Part shown: in pieces, positions 1 through 7,867 of the stretch
Layout: each line of letters opens with the position of its first letter
Numbering within the stretch: position 1 is the first letter of the stretch
Source: Bacillota bacterium
GTDB taxonomy: Bacteria; Bacillota; Clostridia; Acetivibrionales; DSM-1351
NCBI GenBank assembly: GCA_023426005.1
Contig: JAFABO010000127.1
Location: forward strand, 1-22,249
Direction: 5' to 3'
Length of the DNA stretch: 22,249 bases
The notes under the pieces: generated by a model
What the model saw: the letters and a program-made list of their open reading frames with translations, nothing else
Database searches by the model: none
What the model was told of the DNA's origin: nothing
Position numbers and translations under genes: made by a program

Positions 1-1
1 C

Positions 2-1480
2 CCTGCTTCAGGCAAATCAATAGGCAGATTGTCAGGCAAGTCAATGAAGGTTAATGGTAATACCATATTAAATACAACGTATACCTATAAACCTGGCTAT
101 ATAACAGTAGGAAATGCAAGTACGAACATACTTGACGAGATTAGCAACAACGGAAGTAAAATACAGTACTCCTATGACAAGAACGGAAACATAAAAACAA
201 TCAAAGAAGCCGGAATAACCATAAGCTATGACTAGAACGAGCTCAACGAACTAATACGTGAGAATAATCCTGTAACCGGAAAAACTGTAATATACGCCTA
301 TGATGCAGGAGGGAACATCACAGAAAAGAAGATTTACTCATATACTACGGATGTTGTACCTGGAGGAACCCCAGAGGTTGTATCCTATGCATACAGCGAC
401 AGTGAATGGAAAGACCTTCTGACAAATTACAATGGCAAGACCCTTGAATATGACCAGATTGGTAATCTAAAAAAAGACAGAGTCTACAATTATACATGGG
501 ATGAAGGCCGTCAGCTGGCTTCAATGACCAAAAACGGGCAAGAAATAAGCTACAGGTATAACACAGATGGAATAAGGACAGAAAAAACGGAAAACGGCAA
601 AACAACAAAATATCACCTTGCCGGCGATAAAGTAACCTATGAAACTGACGGCACAGATAGCATTTATTACACTTATGATGCAAATGATAATCTCATAAGT
701 ATGAATCTCAACGGAAGTGAGTATTACTATGTACGAAACGGTCAAAACGACATTATTGGCCTGTTTGACAGTAACGGAACCCGGGTGGTAAGCTATACCT
801 ATGATACTTGGGGCAAACCTGCTATAACAGATACTGAGAAAAATGATCCCAATGACACTATAGACGATGGAATTACTGGCTCTCTTGCTGATACTGTAGG
901 TGTTAAAAATCCATACCGATACCGAGGATACTACTATGACAGCGAGTCGGGACTCTATTACTTGAATTCAAGATACTATAGCCCTGAATGGGGTAGATAT
1001 TTAAACGCAGACGACCCTCAATTTATTCAGAAACTTGTAGAGGAAGCCGTAAGTAAGCCGGGTAAGGTAAATGGTGAACTGTTTATTAGCAATGCATTTG
1101 CATATTGCGGTAATAATCCCGTTATTAATAGTGATCCAAGTGGCTATTGGTTTTGGGCTGTTATTGGAACAGTAGTGGGTGGAGCATCGGCATATGCAGT
1201 CGGTAAAGCTGTTGGATTAAATGGTTGGAAATTAGCATTGTTTACAGTAGCAGGTGCTGCAGTGGGAGCACTTGTTGGGAATGCTGCTTCAGGTATTCTA
1301 AGAACTATAGCTTACTCATTTATAAACTGGGGCAAAGCCATAGGTATAGAATCTGTTATGCTTGGATATAAACTTATGATTCATTGGCCACATCATGGGA
1401 AGGGTATTCATATTGTAGTTCAAAAACTAACGCAAGCAGGAAATTGGAGACAGATATTTGAGAAGTCATTCTTTAAATAA
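2..1480 (+). pseudogene. RHS/YD-repeat polymorphic toxin, 3' part, interrupted by an in-frame TAG
   Basis: The reading frame enters from the left edge and stays open to a TAG at 233-235. The same frame resumes directly with NELNELIREN and runs to TAA at 1478-1480. YD repeats are visible on both sides of the stop (for example YSYDKNGNIKTI and YAYDAGGNITEK), so this is one gene. The RHS core signature lies near 917-1015 (YRYRGYYYDSESGLYYLNSR, then GRYLNADDP) and the core closes with NNPVINSDPSGY. The roughly 110-residue tip has two glycine-rich hydrophobic stretches and ends in a segment with HWPHHGKGIHI; I do not recognise its toxin family. In such proteins the RHS shell encloses a variable C-terminal toxin released on contact. 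A CAG-to-TAG change would restore the motif YDQNEL. The gene is probably broken, unless the TAG is a sequencing error or is read through. ATG 524 is in frame but has no convincing ribosome binding site. Confidence 0.85.
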
Positions 1481-1489
1481 GAGGTTATT

Positions 1490-2071
1490 ATGGAGATTAA
1501 AAGTGTTATTCCGATTACATTAAGAAAAAGAGAGCGGACTCAATGGCAGGAATCTAACTATACTGCAAAGGCTGTAATATGTGATGACACAGCTTTGCTG
1601 AAAGAATTATTAATAACAGTTGTATTAGATATCTTTAAAAAAGATAGGTTAGCGATTTGTATTGGATTAGGACTAAGGGAGAGTATGACTGAAAAATTGC
1701 AATCCCAGTTTCCGGAAAGTACTCTACTCAGGACATTTAAACCTAAAGGTGAAATGGTTGTGAGACCTGGGGCGGTAGTTTTATGTTTGACTAATCAGGA
1801 AGATATTCTCAGGCTGATACAGTATTGGGGAACATTAGACGGTATCCAGATTATATTCCCATTGGAAAACTGTGAGGATAAAATAATCAACTTAGTATCT
1901 ACAGATAGCTATATTTACCGTAGACATGATTTTGAAGAATGGAATGAGATAATGAGTTATGCGAAAGTAGTTATCACGGATACGAGTGTTGGTAAGGAGT
2001 TTGAAATTGTGTTTCACAAAGGTGATAAGGAAAATATTAATGTATTTCTAGAGTCAAAGAATATTATGTGA
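1490..2071 (+). CDS. Unknown protein, candidate immunity partner of the RHS tip
   Basis: This 193-residue protein starts at ATG 1490, nine bases after the RHS stop, with AAGAGG just upstream as ribosome binding site. I do not recognise the family. It has no signal peptide and no clear membrane segment. The residue pattern suggests an alternating alpha/beta cytoplasmic protein, with hydrophobic strands such as AVVLCLTNQ and GIQIIFPLE. Its only functional clue is position: in RHS loci the gene immediately behind the variable toxin tip usually encodes the cognate immunity protein, which protects the producer and its siblings. A terminator hairpin follows at 2135, so the pair would be co-transcribed and closed off there. 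With the upstream toxin frame apparently broken, this could be an orphan immunity gene kept for protection against relatives. The immunity role is inference. Confidence 0.65.
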   Translation: MEIKSVIPITLRKRERTQWQESNYTAKAVICDDTALLKELLITVVLDIFKKDRLAICIGLGLRESMTEKLQSQFPESTLLRTFKPKGEMVVRPGAVVLCLTNQEDILRLIQYWGTLDGIQIIFPLENCEDKIINLVSTDSYIYRRHDFEEWNEIMSYAKVVITDTSVGKEFEIVFHKGDKENINVFLESKNIM

Positions 2072-2134
2072 TAAAAAATGTTTGTAATATTATTGAATTG
2101 ATGTGTTTAAGTAGTATAAAAAAGATTGATATTT

Positions 2135-2169
2135 GCCTTGACTGTGTAAAATTGTCAGTCAAGGCTTTT
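2135..2169 (+). terminator. Rho-independent terminator behind the RHS/immunity pair
   Basis: A perfect 10-bp inverted repeat, GCCTTGACTG (2135-2144) and CAGTCAAGGC (2156-2165), encloses an 11-base loop and is followed at once by TTTT. It lies about 60 bases after the stop of the preceding gene. Stem length and T-run fit an intrinsic terminator. Confidence 0.85.
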
Positions 2170-2173
2170 ATCT

Positions 2174-2262
2174 GTATACCCAGCATGAGCGCAATTTTGC
2201 AGGTGAAAGTCCGGGTGCAGGGTGCTAGTGACAAACCGGTTTGTACAATGGTGTGGTAGGAG
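2174..2262 (+). mobile_element. Probable 5' remnant of a group II intron (no maturase, no 3' domains)
   Basis: Directly after the terminator T-run, the sequence GTATACCCAGCATGAGCGC is followed by GCAGGTGAAAGTCC, then GGTGCTAGTGAC. From memory, this order resembles the first ~90 bases (domain I) of bacterial group II introns that begin GTGTGCCC-GGCATGGG and then carry GGTGARAGTCC. The intron consensus 5' end is GUGYG, whereas GUAUA here suggests decay. No maturase gene and no domain V/VI hairpin follow, so at most a truncated end is left. Sitting just 3' of a terminator stem is the known target preference of class C introns, though I cannot assign the class. A structured non-coding RNA of another kind is the main alternative. 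Confidence 0.5.
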
Positions 2263-2609
2263 GTAGATAAATTAATCACCTACATTCTGCCTAATTGTAA
2301 AAAAATAGGTGAATTTTTTAAAAAGCTGTGCTATACTAAAGAAAATAGTTTTTAATCTGTATTCCTTTAAAGGAAATCAATAATCTCTTAATTTGCTCAA
2401 AGATATAAATTCAAATCTTTCATATCCGGATTACCAAGTAAAAACAATTTATTATTTGCAATGCTTACACAAGTATATTAAAATTGTGAATCAATTCTGT
2501 TCCAAACATAGTCACACTGTATGATGGATATTTTATATCAAAATGCAGTTATCTGGTTGATCCGGCATATATCAAAATTAATAAAATTTAATATGGAAAG
2601 GAAGTTTTT
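2263..2609. other. AT-rich gene-free stretch before comM, with a weak promoter candidate
   Basis: No convincing gene is seen here. A weak inverted repeat, TCACCTA (2276-2282) and TAGGTGA (2306-2312) with a 23-base loop, is followed by a T-rich run and could be a poor terminator. A possible extended -10, TGC-TATACT, lies at 2329-2337 with only a poor -35 (GTGAAT, 2309-2314). If this is the comM promoter, the leader would be about 265 bases long. Apart from the comM ribosome binding site near 2597-2604, I see nothing else in the remainder. Confidence 0.4.
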
Positions 2610-4145
2610 ATGGTTTCAAAGATCAACAGTTGTGCACTTATGGGAATTGACGGCTGCATAGTGGAAGTTGAAACTGACATTAGCAACGGAATTCCCAGCT
2701 TTGATATTGTGGGCCTGGGAGATACCGCTGTCCGGGAATCCCGGGAAAGAGTCAGGGCGGCTGTCAAAAACAGCGGGATCAACTTTCCTGTCAGACGCAT
2801 AACAATCAATCTCGCCCCTGCCAATCTCCGCAAGGAGGGCTCGTTTTATGATGTGGCTGTGGCAGTGGGCATTCTGGCTGTATCGGAAATAATTCCGTCA
2901 GTAGAGCTGGGCTCCTGCATGTTTCTGGGAGAATTATCACTTGACGGCGGGATTAAGGCTGTACAGGGGATCTTGTCCATGGCTTGCTGTGCCCGGACAA
3001 ACGGGATAAAGAATGTATTTGTACCCGACGCAAATGCGGACGAGGCAGCCGTATTAAAGGATATAAATATAATTCCCGTAAAAAGTCTTATAGAAATCGT
3101 CAGGCACCTCAATGGACAGAAAGTCATTCCGGCCTATACCATAGACATCAACCATATATTTTCTCAGAATATTTCCAGCTCTATGGATTTCAGCGATGTA
3201 AAAGGGCAGGCCAGTGTTAAGCGGGCGATGGAGATTGCTGCCTGCGGAGCACATAACCTCCTGATGGTGGGAGCTCCCGGCAGCGGAAAAACCATGCTGG
3301 CAAAGAGACTCCCCACCATCCTGCCCCAGATGACTTTCGATGAGGCTCTGGAATTGACCAAAATATACAGTGTATCAGGTCTTCTTCCCCACAAATCCTC
3401 TCTTATCTCTGCCAGGCCCTTCCGAAATCCACACCACACAATTACGGACATTTCATTGGTAGGGGGCGGGAAACCCATAAAGCCTGGTGAAATAAGCCTG
3501 GCCCATTACGGGGTTCTCTTTCTGGATGAATTTCCCGAGTTTGGCAGGGAGGCTGCTGAAGTCCTCAGGCAGCCGCTGGAGGATGGGGAGATATGCATTT
3601 CCAGAGCAAACAGCAGTATTACCTATCCCGCCAGAACAACGCTGGTTTGCGCAGCAAATCCATGTAAATGCGGTTTCTATTTAGACCCTTCCGGAAGATG
3701 CAGCTGTACGCCCAAAATGCTCCAGCGGTATCTCGGTAGGTTCAGCCGTCCCATACTTGATAGGCTTGATATCCATACAGAAGTACGGCCTGTAAAGTAC
3801 GATGACCTGAAAAAGGCCGGAGATGAGGAAGCTTCGGCCGTGATCAGGGAACGGGTCAATAGGGCAAGAAATATACAGCTGGAGCGGTACCGGGGTCTTG
3901 GCATATTTTCAAACTCCGAATTAACTCCTGCCCTCATAAGAAAACACTGTGAACTTGACCGGGTCACCTCAAAGTTGCTGAGGCGGGCGTTTGAAAAGCT
4001 GGGTTTGAGTGCCAGGGCGCATGACAGGATCCTTAAGGTTGCCCGGACAATAGCCGACATGGAAGGTACCGATGCAATAAAGTCCCGGCATATTGCGGAG
4101 GCAATACAGTACAGGAGCTTTGACAGGCTGGTTTCGAAATATTAA
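2610..4145 (+). CDS. comM: ComM/YifB family Mg-chelatase-like AAA+ ATPase
   Basis: This 511-residue protein has the family's usual length and architecture. The N-terminal Lon-protease-like (ribosomal S5 fold) region carries the hallmark GLGDTAVRESRERV and later NLAPANLRKEGSFYD. An AAA+ core follows with Walker A GAPGSGKT at residues 221-228 and Walker B LFLDEF at 303-308. A cysteine cluster (CAANPCKCGFY, then CSC) lies before the sensor region ILDRLDIH, and a Mg-chelatase C-terminal helical domain ends the protein. In Gram-negative bacteria ComM is a hexameric helicase that drives branch migration during integration of transforming DNA. Firmicute homologues are usually called YifB and their role is less well established. 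The start ATG is preceded by AAAGGAAG. dprA follows after 27 bases, probably in the same transcript, which supports a DNA-uptake or recombination role. Confidence 0.93.
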   Translation: MVSKINSCALMGIDGCIVEVETDISNGIPSFDIVGLGDTAVRESRERVRAAVKNSGINFPVRRITINLAPANLRKEGSFYDVAVAVGILAVSEIIPSVELGSCMFLGELSLDGGIKAVQGILSMACCARTNGIKNVFVPDANADEAAVLKDINIIPVKSLIEIVRHLNGQKVIPAYTIDINHIFSQNISSSMDFSDVKGQASVKRAMEIAACGAHNLLMVGAPGSGKTMLAKRLPTILPQMTFDEALELTKIYSVSGLLPHKSSLISARPFRNPHHTITDISLVGGGKPIKPGEISLAHYGVLFLDEFPEFGREAAEVLRQPLEDGEICISRANSSITYPARTTLVCAANPCKCGFYLDPSGRCSCTPKMLQRYLGRFSRPILDRLDIHTEVRPVKYDDLKKAGDEEASAVIRERVNRARNIQLERYRGLGIFSNSELTPALIRKHCELDRVTSKLLRRAFEKLGLSARAHDRILKVARTIADMEGTDAIKSRHIAEAIQYRSFDRLVSKY

Positions 4146-4172
4146 CACAAAAAAACAACAGAGGAGAGTGCA

Positions 4173-5297
4173 ATGAGAGAGATTGATTATTGGATCTGGT
4201 TCTCATCCTTGTCGGGCCTGGGTCCTGTCAAAGCCCGAAAACTGCTGGAGGCATACAGGGAACCCAGAATAATTTTTTCCCTTAAAGAGCCGGAACTCAG
4301 AGCATATAAACAGCTTTCACAGAAAAATATAGAAGAGATTCTGAATAAGGAAAAGAGGGAAAGGGTAAATTCAGTAAACGATTTAATGCTGAAAAATGAT
4401 ATTAAAATGACTACAATATTCGACAGCAATTATCCCGAAAAGCTGAAACATATCTATGATCCCCCTGTTGCCCTCTATTACAGAGGGAAGTTCAGAGTGT
4501 CGGAGTTTTCAATAGCAGTTGTAGGGTCGAGAAGGACAACTAATTATGGTGCTTCGGCAGCCAAAAAGCTATCCTATGAACTTGCTATGAGAGGTGTCCA
4601 GATAGTCAGCGGTCTGGCAAGGGGAATCGACAGCATTGCCCATGAGGGCTGTCTGGACGCTGGCGGAAGGACAGCGGCAGTTTTGGGCTGTGGACTTGAT
4701 TACATCTACCCGCCCGAGAATTTCCGGCTCTATGAAGACATATTAAATTCGGGCGGCCTGATACTCTCGGAATACCCTCCCGGAACTCCGCCGCTCCAGC
4801 ACAACTTCCCTGCCAGGAACAGGATAATCAGCGGAATATCCTCCGGTGTGCTAATAGTAGAAGCTGCCGGCAGAAGCGGCTCACTGATAACCGCCGGCTA
4901 TGCGCTGGAGCAGGGAAGGGAAGTATTTGCCGTTCCGGGAAATATCGACTGCTCCTACAGCAGGGGTACAAACCGGCTGATCCGGGACGGCGCCAAAATG
5001 GTGCTGGGAGTGGAGGATATATTGGAGGAGTTTGACTATCGGGAGGAGGTAAAAATAAATGACCCTTCAGGGCAAACTCCGGATATGGATATGAATGCCG
5101 GCTTCAAGACCTATATGGGTTTGAGTGCCGGAGAAATACGTGTTGTAAAAATCATTCAAAAAGGCATCCGCCACATTGATGAAATAATTGAAAGGAGCAA
5201 TATTTCCGTGAAGGAGATAAACAGTATTCTTTTTATGCTTGAAATGAAGGGCGTTATTACCCAGCTGCCGGGAAAGATTTTCGAAATGTGCCTTTAG
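4173..5297 (+). CDS. dprA: DNA-processing protein DprA (Smf), RecA loader
   Basis: This 374-residue protein binds incoming single-stranded DNA in the cytoplasm and loads RecA on it during natural transformation. The N-terminal region looks like the helical, SAM/HhH-type domain (SLSGLGPVKARKLLEAY). The Rossmann-like core shows VVGSRRTTNYG with GSRR at residues 118-121, SGLARGIDSIAHEG from about 146, LSEYPPGTPP, HNFPARNRIISG and AGRSGSLITAGYALEQGREV. The C-terminal part (from about residue 310) has the winged-helix pattern found in many DprA proteins. The start is ATG 4173 behind GAGGAGAG, 27 bases after comM, so the two are likely one operon. Competence is not proven by its presence, because dprA is almost universal in bacteria. 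I see no strong terminator after it, only a weak repeat near 5311-5335. Confidence 0.95.
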   Translation: MREIDYWIWFSSLSGLGPVKARKLLEAYREPRIIFSLKEPELRAYKQLSQKNIEEILNKEKRERVNSVNDLMLKNDIKMTTIFDSNYPEKLKHIYDPPVALYYRGKFRVSEFSIAVVGSRRTTNYGASAAKKLSYELAMRGVQIVSGLARGIDSIAHEGCLDAGGRTAAVLGCGLDYIYPPENFRLYEDILNSGGLILSEYPPGTPPLQHNFPARNRIISGISSGVLIVEAAGRSGSLITAGYALEQGREVFAVPGNIDCSYSRGTNRLIRDGAKMVLGVEDILEEFDYREEVKINDPSGQTPDMDMNAGFKTYMGLSAGEIRVVKIIQKGIRHIDEIIERSNISVKEINSILFMLEMKGVITQLPGKIFEMCL

Positions 5298-5468
5298 GTT
5301 ACATATAAATATCAGCTAAATATCAGTCTGATGTCATAATTTTATTTAATATGTGCATAATTTGATTAAGTGATGAAAGAATAATTCAGAATTGAGTATG
5401 TGGTATAAAAATATTCATAAATAATTACAGAATTTACTATTTTATCAGTATAAAACCTCAATGTAAGG

Positions 5469-5497
5469 TTGACAGATTTAAAAAAGCAGTTTAAATT
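5469..5497 (+). promoter_or_regulatory. Candidate sigma-A promoter of topA
   Basis: A perfect -35 TTGACA at 5469-5474 is separated by 17 bases from a weaker -10, TAAATT, at 5492-5497 (four of six consensus bases). It lies about 60 bases before the topA start in an AT-rich 261-base gap. A short inverted repeat AACCT/AGGTT (5454-5458 and 5466-5470) overlaps the first bases of the -35 and could be an operator, though it is short enough to be chance. Confidence 0.55.
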
Positions 5498-5558
5498 AGT
5501 ATTTGTCTGATAAAAATTGTAATAGCAAAAACCACATGAATTAACACGGAGGAATAAA

Positions 5559-7673
5559 ATGGCTGATAACCTGGTTATTGTGGAGTCTCCCGGAAAAGTT
5601 AAATCGATCGGTAAGTTTTTAGGCAAAGGCTATAAGGTGGAAGCATCGGTCGGCCACGTAAGGGATTTGCCTAAAAGTCAAATTGGAGTAGATATAGAAA
5701 ACAATTTTGAGCCAAAATACATCACCATAAGAGGTAAGGGTGATGTTATATCCAAGCTTAAAAAAGAAGCAAAGGCTGCAAAAAAAGTTTATCTGGCTAC
5801 TGACCCTGACCGTGAGGGTGAGGCGATTTCCTGGCATTTGGCTAATCTTTTGAATATAAATGATGATCAGAAATGCAGGGTATCTTTTAATGAGATAACT
5901 CAGAATGCTGTTAAAAGTGCAATAAAGCAGCCCAGAAAAATTGATATGGATCTTGTTGATGCACAGCAGGCCCGAAGAGTTCTAGACAGAATTGTGGGGT
6001 ATAAGATAAGCCCTTTGCTTTGGAAAAAGGTAAAGAAGGGTTTGAGTGCCGGCAGGGTTCAGTCTGTTGCAACAAAAATGATTTGCGACAGGGAGGAAGA
6101 AATTGGGAGTTTTGTTTCACAGGAGTATTGGTCCATCATATCCAGGCTTGTCAAACCAAAAGTAAGTCCAAGCTTCGAAGCAAAATTTTACGGTACTGAA
6201 ACTGAAAGGCTTGAGCTCAACAATGAAGAACAGGTCAATTCCATTTTAAAAGAGATAGAAAAGAGCAAATACATTGTTCAGAAGGTCAAGGAACAGGAAA
6301 AGAAACGCACGGCGGCGGCTCCGTTCATAACAAGTACAATGCAGCAGGAGGCCGCAAGAAAGCTTGGTTTTACAACCAAGAGGACAATGATGGTGGCTCA
6401 GCAGCTGTATGAAGGTGTTGAAATTAAAGGACATGGATCGGTTGGTCTCATAACCTATATGAGAACCGATTCCACCAGGATATCTGCCGAGGCTCAAAAT
6501 GAAGCCAGGGAATATATCAGTAAAAAATACGGGGAAGCTTATATTCCGCAGACTCCTAAAATCTATAAGAACAAGTCGGCTTCACAGGATGCCCACGAAG
6601 CAATACGTCCTACCTATATAGACATGGTACCCGATGATATAAAGGACTCCTTGAGCGCTGAACAATACAAGCTTTATAAGCTGATCTGGAGCAGATTTAT
6701 AGCAAGCCAGATGTCCTCTGCGGTTTATGACACGGTAAGTGCCGATATATCGGCAGGCAGGTACATCTTTAAGGCAAACGGCTCCAAAGTTAAATTTCCG
6801 GGCTTCATGGTACTTTATATTGAAGGCAGGGATACCGAAGGCAACAGTGACGAAGAGCGCGATGAGACCGAGAACAATTTGCCTGAATTAGTGAAGGGCG
6901 ATGTTCTGGAGCTTAAGAAAAATACTCCGAAACAACATTTTACACAGCCTCCTGCCCGGTATACCGAGGCAACCCTGGTAAGAGCCCTTGAAGAAAGAGG
7001 CATAGGCAGGCCAAGTACTTACGCTCCGACTATAACTACCATTCTGTCCAGAGGTTATGTGATAAAGGAAAAGAAATTCCTGCTGCCCACCGAGCTTGGA
7101 AAAATAGTGAACGATATAATGAAAAAGCATTTTGTAGATATTGTAGATGCGGAATTTACCGCCCAGATGGAAAATGAACTGGATGCTGTAGAAGACGGAG
7201 AAAAGCCCTGGAAGGCGGTAATGAAGGATTTCTATTCCTCCTTTGCAGGAGTGCTGAAAGAGGCGGAGGAATCCATAGGTGACGTTGAAGTGCCTGAAGA
7301 AATTTCTGATGTAATATGTGATAAATGCGGCAGAAACATGGTAGTAAAGCATGGCAGATTCGGAAAATTCCTGGCCTGTCCCGGATTCCCGGAATGCCGC
7401 AACACAAAAGCAATTGTTGAAGAAGCCGGCGTATTATGTCCTCTCTGTCATGGAAAAGTATTATACAAAAAGACAAAAAAGGGCAGAAAGTACATCGGCT
7501 GTGAAAGGAATCCCGAATGTACGTTTATGAGTTGGGATATGCCCAGCGACGAAACCTGCAGTGTATGCGGCAGCTTTATGCTGAAAAAGTCTTCCGGCAG
7601 GAAGAACGCACTTAAATGCAGCAATGAAAAATGCCCAAGCAACAATGAAGATACTTCAAAAAAGACCAAATAG
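5559..7673 (+). CDS. topA: DNA topoisomerase I (type IA)
   Basis: This 704-residue enzyme relaxes negative supercoils by cutting one strand and passing the other. The TOPRIM domain opens with VIVESPGKVKSI near residue 6 and carries DPDREGEAISWH with the acidic residues D82, D84 and E86. The catalytic tyrosine is Y300 in GLITYMRTDST. The C-terminal region holds three four-cysteine zinc fingers beginning at C587 (CDKC...CPGFPEC), C627 (CPLC...CERNPEC) and C667 (CSVC...CSNEKC), followed by a lysine-rich tail. The length is normal for Firmicutes. The start is ATG 5559 behind ACGGAGG. It has its own promoter candidate upstream and a strong terminator behind, so it is probably a single-gene unit. 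The dprA-topA-trmFO order is conserved in many Firmicutes. Confidence 0.97.
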   Translation: MADNLVIVESPGKVKSIGKFLGKGYKVEASVGHVRDLPKSQIGVDIENNFEPKYITIRGKGDVISKLKKEAKAAKKVYLATDPDREGEAISWHLANLLNINDDQKCRVSFNEITQNAVKSAIKQPRKIDMDLVDAQQARRVLDRIVGYKISPLLWKKVKKGLSAGRVQSVATKMICDREEEIGSFVSQEYWSIISRLVKPKVSPSFEAKFYGTETERLELNNEEQVNSILKEIEKSKYIVQKVKEQEKKRTAAAPFITSTMQQEAARKLGFTTKRTMMVAQQLYEGVEIKGHGSVGLITYMRTDSTRISAEAQNEAREYISKKYGEAYIPQTPKIYKNKSASQDAHEAIRPTYIDMVPDDIKDSLSAEQYKLYKLIWSRFIASQMSSAVYDTVSADISAGRYIFKANGSKVKFPGFMVLYIEGRDTEGNSDEERDETENNLPELVKGDVLELKKNTPKQHFTQPPARYTEATLVRALEERGIGRPSTYAPTITTILSRGYVIKEKKFLLPTELGKIVNDIMKKHFVDIVDAEFTAQMENELDAVEDGEKPWKAVMKDFYSSFAGVLKEAEESIGDVEVPEEISDVICDKCGRNMVVKHGRFGKFLACPGFPECRNTKAIVEEAGVLCPLCHGKVLYKKTKKGRKYIGCERNPECTFMSWDMPSDETCSVCGSFMLKKSSGRKNALKCSNEKCPSNNEDTSKKTK

Positions 7674-7704
7674 GTTCAGTTTAAAAGGATGATTAAATGA
7701 TATA

Positions 7705-7745
7705 ATAAAACCGGAAGTGCATATAAGCCTTTCGGTTTTATTTAG
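7705..7745 (+). terminator. Rho-independent terminator of topA
   Basis: The arms ATAAAACCGGAAG (7705-7717) and CTTTCGGTTTTAT (7729-7741) form a 13-bp stem with one G-U pair around an 11-base loop. The right arm contains and is followed by T-rich sequence. It lies about 30 bases after the topA stop and has the A-tract/stem/T-tract layout of an intrinsic terminator. Confidence 0.8.
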
Positions 7746-7814
7746 TGTATAGGAATTTATAACTTTTAAAAAAGGTTTTAACATAAGGCTAATTTAATTC
7801 TAACATGTATATTT

Positions 7815-7852
7815 TATAATATTGATAGTACATTATTTGAATAAGTAATGTA
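7815..7852 (+). promoter_or_regulatory. trmFO leader: perfect -10 and an inverted repeat
   Basis: A consensus TATAAT lies at 7815-7820, about 48 bases before the trmFO start. No good -35 is visible at 16-18 bases upstream (best is TTTAAT). Just downstream, TACATTA (7829-7835) and TAATGTA (7846-7852) form a perfect 7-bp inverted repeat around a 10-base loop. Its place over the expected transcript start could make it an operator or a small leader hairpin. AT-rich context weakens both calls. Confidence 0.4.
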
Positions 7853-7867
7853 TCATACGGAGGGTAT

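Noticed and set aside
524..1480. Separate gene starting at the internal ATG of the RHS frame
   Set aside because: There is no ribosome site, and the YD-repeat frame is continuous upstream across the TAG, so it is the rest of the same broken gene.
2068..2259. Short open frame on the + strand after the immunity-like gene
   Set aside because: It runs through the terminator hairpin and the intron-like block, lacks a ribosome site and has no recognisable protein pattern.
6741..6754. Perfect palindrome GCCGATATATCGGC inside topA, which also resembles a sigma-D -10 box
   Set aside because: It lies in the middle of a conserved coding region and no gene start follows; most likely chance.
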